From Methylotenera_A sp046594915 (lineage in GTDB: Bacteria > Pseudomonadota > Gammaproteobacteria > Burkholderiales > Methylophilaceae), in NCBI GenBank assembly GCA_046594915.1, contig JBKJRC010000002.1, positions 1-19,926 of the forward strand: a stretch of DNA of 19,926 nt. The letters run 5' to 3'. Below are positions 13,874 to 19,926 of this stretch, piece after piece (the first letter of the stretch is position 1; each line of letters opens with the position of its first letter). The position numbers and the translations under genes are program-made. A model generated the notes under the pieces. It worked only from the letters and a program-made list of their open reading frames with translations, was not told the origin of the DNA and did no database searches.

Positions 13874-15721
13874 TCATTGGTGTTGAGATTGCTGCACACG
13901 CCACATTTCAGCATAGCGTTGCCCCAGCATTAATAATGATTCATGCGTGCCGCGCTCAATGATTTGGCCATCTGACATGACCAAAATTTGATGGGCATGC
14001 GTAATGGTAGACAGACGGTGCGCAATGATTAAAGTAGTATGGTTTTTAGCCAGCTCGTTTAATTCTTTTTGTATATAGCGTTCAGTTTCAGAGTCTAGCG
14101 CAGAGGTGGCTTCATCAAACACCAGCAATGCTGGATTTTTAAGCAGCGTTCTGGCAATCGCCACCCGCTGTTTTTCGCCACCCGATAGTTTTAGGCCACG
14201 CTCCCCCACATCGGTGTTATAAGCGTTCGGCAAACGCATAATAAAATCGTGAATTTGTGCCGATTGTGCAGCAGATTCGATTTCTGCCTGACTTGCACCG
14301 GGCTTACCGTAAGCAATATTAAAGCCAATGGTATCGTTAAATAAAACTGTATCCTGAGGCACAATGCCAATGGCTTGCCTAAGGCTTGCCTGTTTGACTG
14401 CTTTGATATTTTGATCATCTAAATAAATGGCGCCTGATTGCACATCATAAAATCGAAATAACAATCGAGACAAGGTGCTTTTGCCTGCGCCACTATGGCC
14501 CACAACGGCAGTCGTTTGGCCTGGTAATATTTCAAAAGACACTTGATTTAATATGCCGCGGTTAGATTCATAATAAAAACAAACGTCTTTAAAGCTAACA
14601 TGCGGCCCTAGTTTGGGTGATTGTATCGCTAGCTCTTGCGCGTTTGGCTCATCTGCAATTTCTTGATCGGTTTCTAGCAGATGAAACATTTTGTCAATAT
14701 CGGTCAGCGATTGCTTCATTTCGCGGTAAAGCACACCCAAAAAATTAAGTGGAATATACAGCTGAATCATCAGCATATTCACCAGCACCAAATCACCAAT
14801 AGTCATTTTGCCACTGGCTACGCCTTGGCTAGCCAAGCCCAAAATACACACCAAACCAACCACGATAATTGTTTGCTGACCAAAGTTTAGAAACGCTAAA
14901 GACTTTTGCGATTTAATAGCCGCTTGCGCGTATTTTTTTAAATTAACATCGTAACGCGCCGATTCATATTGCTCATTGCCAAAATACTTCACCGTTTCAA
15001 AATTAATCAATGAATCAACCGCGCTTTGGTTGGCTTTAGAATCCAAACTATTCATTTCACGCCTGAAATGGGTGCGCCACTCGGTTACCAGCACGGTAAA
15101 CACCACATAACAACAAAGTGCAATAAAAGTCACCAATACAAACCGAATGTCATAGGCATAAAAAAAGTAGCCCAGCACCATAGTCAGCTCAATTAGCGTG
15201 GGAATAATGCTGTAAAGCGAAAAAGAAATCAGCGATTGAATGCCGCGTGTGCCACGTTCAATATCACGCGTCATACCACCCGTTTGGCGCGTTAAATGAA
15301 AGCGTAACGATAAAGCATGCAGGTGATTAAACACTTGTAAACCGACCTGCCGCACCGCATTTTCAGTCACTTTAGAAAAAATTAATTCACGCAACTCGCC
15401 AAATAATGAGGCAGATAGACGCAATAATCCATACGCAACAATCAAGCTAATGGGCACCACTAGCAATGCTTGAGAAACAGTGTTTATGCTTAAGGTATCT
15501 ACAATTTTTTTAAGCATAATGGGAACGCCCAAGTTGGCCGCCTTTGCCATTACCAAGCACAATAAGGTAAAAATAATGCGCGCCTTATAAGCAATTATAT
15601 AAGGCAGTAAATCTTTAATGACTTTCCAATCCTGCGGTTGGCGCTTTTGAGTGACAGGGCTGAGTGTTGTTTTGAAATGCTGCATAAAGGTGTGAGAATT
15701 TAATAGTTGGCCAAGGCGCAT
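13874..15721 (-). CDS. Atm1-type half ABC exporter
   Basis: A 615-residue half transporter of the Atm1/ABCB7/HMT1 group. Its bacterial and mitochondrial members export glutathione-linked or metal-thiol compounds. About six membrane helices lie between residues 45 and 330, with the group's motifs NSLDSKANQSAVDSLINFE, VKYFGNE and PLNFLGVLYREMKQSL. The ATPase domain has Walker A GHSGAGKST (408-416), Q456, signature LSGGEKQR (512-519), Walker B LLVFDEA (532-538) and H568. The start at 15721 overlaps the preceding lyase gene by 22 bases; M13 (15685) is an alternative 15 bases after its stop. Neither has a clear ribosome site, so coupling is likely. The operon position suggests cargo related to ovothiol, an inference. 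Confidence 0.88.
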   Translation of the reverse strand: MRLGQLLNSHTFMQHFKTTLSPVTQKRQPQDWKVIKDLLPYIIAYKARIIFTLLCLVMAKAANLGVPIMLKKIVDTLSINTVSQALLVVPISLIVAYGLLRLSASLFGELRELIFSKVTENAVRQVGLQVFNHLHALSLRFHLTRQTGGMTRDIERGTRGIQSLISFSLYSIIPTLIELTMVLGYFFYAYDIRFVLVTFIALCCYVVFTVLVTEWRTHFRREMNSLDSKANQSAVDSLINFETVKYFGNEQYESARYDVNLKKYAQAAIKSQKSLAFLNFGQQTIIVVGLVCILGLASQGVASGKMTIGDLVLVNMLMIQLYIPLNFLGVLYREMKQSLTDIDKMFHLLETDQEIADEPNAQELAIQSPKLGPHVSFKDVCFYYESNRGILNQVSFEILPGQTTAVVGHSGAGKSTLSRLLFRFYDVQSGAIYLDDQNIKAVKQASLRQAIGIVPQDTVLFNDTIGFNIAYGKPGASQAEIESAAQSAQIHDFIMRLPNAYNTDVGERGLKLSGGEKQRVAIARTLLKNPALLVFDEATSALDSETERYIQKELNELAKNHTTLIIAHRLSTITHAHQILVMSDGQIIERGTHESLLMLGQRYAEMWRVQQSQHQ

Positions 15722-16911
15722 TTTAAACGTGTAAGCGCTGCCATCACGTTGGCTTTAGCTGTGCCGATATTCATGCGCATAAATCCCTCACCACCACTGC
15801 CAAAAATGGCACCGGGCGACAAGCCTAATTTGGCTTCTTGAATAAAAAAACGGTTTAATGCGGCCTCATCCAGCTTAAGTTTTCGGCAGTCTAGCCACAG
15901 CAGATAAGTGCCCTGTGGGCGAATTACGTTTATTTCAGGCAGATGCGTCTGAATAAACGCAATAGCTTCTTCTCGGGTATTTTGCAAATACGGCAACAAG
16001 GCGTTTAACCAATCAGTGCCTTCGCGATAGGCCGCTTCAAACGCAATAAGACTAAATGGGTTGGTCACAGAAACGCCCATTTTAGTCAGATGCGATTGAA
16101 TCGCTTGGCGATGGATAGCGTTAGGTACAATTAACGCCGAAAGCCCCAAACCCGGAATATTAAAGGTTTTGCTGGGCGAAACGGCCGTAATGATAGGGTG
16201 CGGCTCTTCTGATAAAGCTGGCGATTGTTGAGATTCCAATGACAACTTACTCAGCGTTTGGTGTTGCGCGTTTGCGTAAACCAAATCAGCATGAATTTCA
16301 TCCGCTAAAATAATCAAATCATGCTTTTTGGCAATGGCTAAGAGTGTCAGTAGCTCGTCTTTTTGCCAAACGCGCCCCACTGGGTTATGCGGCGAGCAAA
16401 GCAGTAACAATTTGGCCTGTTTGGCACAGGCAACTAGCTGCGCAAAATCCATTTGGTAATGCAAATTACCTAAACCATCGTCTTGTAACAATAACGGGTT
16501 TTCAATTACACGCCGATTTTGATTGCTCACGGCAGAAAAAAACGGAAAATAAACTGGCGGCTGCACAATGACACCAGCATTTTCTGCCGTTAATGCCGCT
16601 ACGATTAAATTTAATGACGGCACCACACCAGGCGTGAGCACTATCCACTCACGCTGCACTTGCCATTCATGCTTTGCAAGCAGCCAATCCATGAGCGCTT
16701 CATAAGCGCTCTCAGGCGCAATAGTATAACCAAAAACAGGATGATTTGCTCTGGCTTGCAAGGCGCTTGTTATCGCCTCTGGCACCGCAAAATCCATATC
16801 AGCCACCCACATCGGCATGACATCGTTGGTGCCAAATGTCGTTAATCTGCCATCATATTTGAGTGATTGTGTGCTTTCACGTGAAATGATTTGGTCAAAA
16901 GAATGCGTCAA
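15700..16911 (-). CDS. ovoB: MalY/PatB-type PLP C-S lyase, probable OvoB
   Basis: A 403-residue fold-type I PLP enzyme of the MalY/PatB cystathionine beta-lyase group. N-terminal signs are STQSLKYD and MPMWVADMDFAVPEAI. Later come CSPHNPVGR (Asn 176), ILADEIHADLVY (Asp 204, pyridine N contact) and SPSKTFNIPGL with the Schiff-base Lys 248. In ovothiol synthesis OvoB cleaves the 5-histidylcysteine sulfoxide made by OvoA to 5-thiohistidine. The direct overlap with ovoA supports that role over a general cystathionine lyase. The start is taken as TTG 16911, which overlaps the ovoA stop as TTGA and yields MTHSFDQIISRES; TTG 16926 is an alternative. The ABC exporter overlaps its 3' end. Confidence 0.82.
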   Translation of the reverse strand: MTHSFDQIISRESTQSLKYDGRLTTFGTNDVMPMWVADMDFAVPEAITSALQARANHPVFGYTIAPESAYEALMDWLLAKHEWQVQREWIVLTPGVVPSLNLIVAALTAENAGVIVQPPVYFPFFSAVSNQNRRVIENPLLLQDDGLGNLHYQMDFAQLVACAKQAKLLLLCSPHNPVGRVWQKDELLTLLAIAKKHDLIILADEIHADLVYANAQHQTLSKLSLESQQSPALSEEPHPIITAVSPSKTFNIPGLGLSALIVPNAIHRQAIQSHLTKMGVSVTNPFSLIAFEAAYREGTDWLNALLPYLQNTREEAIAFIQTHLPEINVIRPQGTYLLWLDCRKLKLDEAALNRFFIQEAKLGLSPGAIFGSGGEGFMRMNIGTAKANVMAALTRLKCALANY

Positions 16912-19013
16912 GTCATACGTTCCCAAAGTGTCACTTCAGAAAGCGTATGCTGAAATTTGTGGCGTGTTTCACGAATCACAAAAGGAATTTCAACGGGCGC
17001 CTGCATTAATTTAAAGTGTTGACCAAGCACCTCTTTAAGACCATCTAATGTGGTGACATTTTCACCGTCTTTTTTATAACCACCAATCCATTCATCGCGT
17101 GGCGTATGCTCTTCTAGCCAGGTATAAGGTGAGGTAATCATCAGCACACCGCCAATAGTTAAACGCTGGTGAATATTGCTTAAGAATTGGCGTGGGCTAT
17201 ATAGTCGATCAATCAAATTTGCCGCTAAAATAAAATCGTAGCCGGTAAATTGTTCTTTTAAATTGCAGGCGTCGCCTTGCCAAAATTCCACTTTATGCGC
17301 CACATCGTCTAATTTAAGCGCAGCTAAACTACGCTCTTGATAGTTAACCAAATCCCCTTCATTCACCATGGTATAGCGCAACACACCTTGTTGCGCCAGC
17401 TTAAGGGCTAGCCCAATAAACCGTGCAGAAAAATCAATACCCGTCACATGATCAAACTGTTTGGCCAACTCAAAGGTAGCACGCCCAGTCGCACAACCTA
17501 AATCCAAGGCTGTTTTGCTTGGTTTCGATTTTAGGCTTTGTTGCGCGAAATCGCTGAGTGCTTTGGGGAAATTGGCTACACCATAATAGGTATCACCGTA
17601 ATGAAACTCCGCATATTCAGAAAGCTGTTTATCAGATTCATAATGCGATGCATTATTTTCGATTGGGGTATCAGTCACAATATAGCGGAATCCTGCATGT
17701 TGAAAAAAATGGCGTCTAAACGCATAGCGGGCGCTTTTCAGTGCCTCATTACCCGTTGAAATCCAAGATCCGCCTTTAATCAAATTATGACGACCATCAA
17801 AGGTGGGCGTCGTAAAATCATCGTATAAAGGATGTACCTTAAAGCCATCAAACGGAAAAATAGGTGTTTCTGTCCATTGCCAAACATTACCCACCACATC
17901 ATACAAATCGCCATGCGCAAATTGATTAACCGGGCAAGCAGATGCATAATAATCTAAGTGAAGATTTGCATTCTTGCTGCTCGTCACCGTTTCATCGGAC
18001 AAACCAGCATGCGCATATAGACTATACCACTCATGCTCCGTTGGCATACGCACTTGCTTGCCGGTGTGTATTGATTGCCAATGACAAAACGCTTTTGCCT
18101 CATGGTAATTGACTTCTACAGGCCAACTCCAAGGCATATCGATTTCTACCGTCATTAATCTGAGCTTCCAAATATCCCCCTGTTTTAACCAAAACGTGGG
18201 ATGCTCAGCCTGCGTGTATTGCTTCCAAGCCAGGCCTTCCTCTTGCCAGTATTGATCATCAGCATAACCGCCAGCTTCCACAAACGCTAAAAATTCCGCA
18301 TTAGAAGTGAGAAACTTTGCCGCCTGAAAAGCCGAACAGTGCGTTTTAAATTGGCCATACTCGTTATCCCAACCGTAATAATCGCTTGATTTACTTAATT
18401 GAATATCCATTTCTGGAATATCCACCAAACTATTCAATGGTGCAATCGCATCAACGGCTTGGCATGGCGCCCAATCTGCTAAAGGTTGTACATACTGTAT
18501 GGCATGTTGCCGAATTAACACTGAGCTGGTTTCTAAATGAATGCGCTCATGCTCAATACCCATCAAAATCGGCCACCACTGGTTTTCCCAATCAATTGGT
18601 AGGTTTAAAGGAAGCGTGTCAATTAATTGATCTACCACCATGCGCACACGGGCACGATAGTCTCGCACTTCTGAAGGAGTTGGCCAATTGTAATTTTTCT
18701 CATTCACATCATCCCAACCCATTTCATCAACACCAACCGCAAACATAGACTCAAATTGCGGATTGACACGCTGGGTTATTAAACCGGCCAAAATCAATTT
18801 ATTGATAAAAAAAGTATTGGTGTGGCCGTAATAAAAGATTAGAGGATGCCGCAAATGGATGGGTTTAACGTAATAAGCATCATCATTTTTTAAAGTGTTA
18901 AATAGACGCTCATACAAATTAGCCGTTTGATGAAAATAAGCACGAATTTGCTCACGCGAAACGAAAGAATTGTTACCGTTGATGACGATGCTACGATTAG
19001 AAAGTGTATTCAT
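16908..19013 (-). CDS. ovoA: OvoA: 5-histidylcysteine sulfoxide synthase fused to 4-mercaptohistidine N1-methyltransferase
   Basis: OvoA (701 residues) couples histidine and cysteine with O2 at a non-haem iron to give 5-histidylcysteine sulfoxide, and N-methylates the later thiol to ovothiol A. The N-terminal DinB-like domain has the probable iron ligands H64 (YYGHTN) and H154/H158 (GIEHERIHLE). The FGE-like sulfoxide synthase domain runs to about 445 (VRMPTEHEW, GNVWQWTETP, IKGGSWIS, RYAFRRHFFQHAGFR). From about 460 a class I SAM methyltransferase follows, with motif I DLGCATGRA at 504-512. The fused methyltransferase distinguishes OvoA from ergothioneine EgtB. ATG 19013 begins the protein; no good ribosome site is seen. 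It is the first gene of the ovoA-ovoB-exporter operon. Confidence 0.92.
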   Translation of the reverse strand: MNTLSNRSIVINGNNSFVSREQIRAYFHQTANLYERLFNTLKNDDAYYVKPIHLRHPLIFYYGHTNTFFINKLILAGLITQRVNPQFESMFAVGVDEMGWDDVNEKNYNWPTPSEVRDYRARVRMVVDQLIDTLPLNLPIDWENQWWPILMGIEHERIHLETSSVLIRQHAIQYVQPLADWAPCQAVDAIAPLNSLVDIPEMDIQLSKSSDYYGWDNEYGQFKTHCSAFQAAKFLTSNAEFLAFVEAGGYADDQYWQEEGLAWKQYTQAEHPTFWLKQGDIWKLRLMTVEIDMPWSWPVEVNYHEAKAFCHWQSIHTGKQVRMPTEHEWYSLYAHAGLSDETVTSSKNANLHLDYYASACPVNQFAHGDLYDVVGNVWQWTETPIFPFDGFKVHPLYDDFTTPTFDGRHNLIKGGSWISTGNEALKSARYAFRRHFFQHAGFRYIVTDTPIENNASHYESDKQLSEYAEFHYGDTYYGVANFPKALSDFAQQSLKSKPSKTALDLGCATGRATFELAKQFDHVTGIDFSARFIGLALKLAQQGVLRYTMVNEGDLVNYQERSLAALKLDDVAHKVEFWQGDACNLKEQFTGYDFILAANLIDRLYSPRQFLSNIHQRLTIGGVLMITSPYTWLEEHTPRDEWIGGYKKDGENVTTLDGLKEVLGQHFKLMQAPVEIPFVIRETRHKFQHTLSEVTLWERMT

Positions 19014-19095
19014 ACGTTGTTTAAATTAGTTTAATGGCCGAATCTTTGCGTCATTTGAATAGATTTTAAAAAAATGTTATGCCGCACAGGGTTGT

Positions 19096-19122
19096 AAAAA
19101 ACAGCGCCCACTGAAGAGCGCT
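19096..19122 (-). terminator. Intrinsic terminator upstream of ovoA
   Basis: On the minus strand AGCGCTC pairs with GGGCGCT (one G-U pair) around TTCAGT, followed by GTTTTTT. It sits about 85 bases upstream of the ovoA start. It either ends a lost upstream gene or acts as an attenuator in a long ovoA leader. No intact gene is visible upstream of it inside the window. Confidence 0.6.
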
Positions 19123-19810
19123 AATTAATCATAAGCTAAGTAAAATTTTAGGCTATTTTTTAGTGTAGCCAGTCTTTTTGCTGATTAAAATTAGTACATT
19201 TATTTTTGTTCTATTTAATCGTTATCGCTAGATAAATCAATATTTAAAAAAATAAAGCTACTTGAATCGTCTAGTTGATGACCTAGTAATCAGTTTGTAT
19301 ATTCCATATCCTAAGAATGAAAAATGAAGAATCAACAATTACAATTTGCGTTCTCTATTTAGAACATGCCTATTAAATTAATTCCACTTTATCGTGAATG
19401 AAAAAAATTAGTCACGCAAAAAACAGAAACAAAAGTTTCTAACCCACTATTTTTACTAGACTGAGAATGCAAACTTTACATTTGTTCAATTTTAAAATCA
19501 TTAGTTCATTAAAAAAATAATTCAAAAAACTCCTAAGTATCTATCTTTCGTTTTAAAACGAAAAAGAGGATATAAGCCTGTTTGGCAATTTGCTAGTTTA
19601 AAAGGATTGCTTTGCGCTTTATCTGGATAGTAATCCTTGCACATGAAGTTTTGCTGGCTACCACCCCAACACAGTTCACAATTTTATTCAAATTGATAAA
19701 CTTGTTATGACGTCAATATAATTCAATCTTCGCCAGTAGATTAAACCGATTATTGCAGCACAGGTGCGACGCTCAATTAAATATTTATGAATAAGTTTAG
19801 AGCGAATTGA
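19123..19810. other. AT-rich region with no clear gene before the right IS copy
   Basis: Nearly 700 bases without a convincing coding sequence. The longest protein-like stretch is on the minus strand at 19522-19683: it reads CELCWGGSQQNF and then MCKDYYPDKAQSNPFKLANC before a stop, with the only ATG at 19644 and no ribosome site. It may be a broken gene. AAGGATT (19602-19608) and AATCCTT (19632-19638) form a 7-base inverted repeat with a 23-base loop. Nothing else is recognised. Confidence 0.35.
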
Positions 19811-19926
19811 CTGGTAATCACCCGCTTCACTAGACACTCAAGTAGTTCCAGTTTGTAACGCTTCAAATGCCATCGGGCTCATCTGGTTAAGATAGCCATG
19901 ACGACGTTTACGATTGTAAAACATTT
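19811..19926 (-). mobile_element. 3' end of an IS3-family insertion sequence (right copy)
   Basis: An exact inverted copy of bases 1-116, with the likely terminal repeat at 19812-19836. The element would continue beyond the right edge. Both copies point outward from the window with their transposase 3' ends facing inward. Confidence 0.85.
19838..19924 (-). CDS. IS3-family transposase OrfB, C-terminal end (partial, right copy)
   Basis: The same 28-codon C-terminus as at 3-89, read on the minus strand (FYNRKRRHGYLNQMSP onward). It is partial because the gene starts beyond the window edge. Confidence 0.85.
   Translation of the reverse strand: MFYNRKRRHGYLNQMSPMAFEALQTGTT

Noticed and set aside
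16908..19013. Ergothioneine EgtB-EgtD type assignment
   Set aside because: The C-terminal SAM methyltransferase is fused after the sulfoxide synthase and the partner is a PLP lyase overlapping it, the pattern of OvoA/OvoB; no separate EgtD or EgtC is present.
1..19926. Composite transposon carrying the whole window
   Set aside because: The enclosed DNA is mostly a conserved essential chromosomal operon, so the IS pair is better explained by independent insertions or contig ends than by a mobile unit.
1..19926. CRISPR array, tRNA or rRNA genes
   Set aside because: No regularly spaced repeats were seen, and no cloverleaf-like or rRNA-like segments were recognised by eye.

Overview
The window looks like chromosomal DNA of an AT-rich betaproteobacterium, most likely a Nitrosomonadales/Methylophilaceae-type methylotroph. 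This is an inference from protein style, the PEP-CTERM-like tail, the rimP-nusA-infB-rbfA-truB-rpsO-pnp order and base composition; no search was run. The first and last 116 bases are perfect inverted copies of the 3' end of one IS3-family element. Both ends stop at the same base of that element, so the window is probably a contig or segment bounded by IS copies.

Left part (1-905): the end of an IS3 element abuts the 3' end of a minus-strand gene for a small exported protein. A PEP-CTERM-like tail of that gene is visible in the next reading frame, and the IS boundary cuts it off. A promoter region with two nested inverted repeats, an extended -10 and a leader hairpin follows.

Core part (905-9935): a conserved translation and RNA-metabolism cluster on the plus strand. 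rimP, nusA, infB, rbfA and truB form a tight operon, followed by rpsO with its own terminator and pnp with a long leader stem-loop. A bidirectional terminator closes the cluster.

Accessory part (9939-12008): an intact higA antitoxin gene on the minus strand. Its higB toxin gene survives only as the last 12 codons because an IS21-type element inserted into it. That element is itself decayed to a frameshifted istB tail. Next comes an AT-rich non-coding stretch and an unrecognised 274-residue protein built from about three related helical repeats.

Right part (12009-19810): an ADP-ribosylglycohydrolase-family gene (minus) diverges from msrB (plus). msrB converges on a three-gene minus-strand operon with overlapping genes: a fused sulfoxide synthase/methyltransferase (ovoA), a MalY/PatB-type PLP lyase (ovoB) and an Atm1-type ABC exporter. 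The first two supply the expected enzymes of ovothiol A synthesis. The overlapping exporter suggests transport of the thiol or a conjugate of it, and this is the most interesting system in the window. The last 800 bases before the right IS copy hold a terminator and otherwise no convincing gene.
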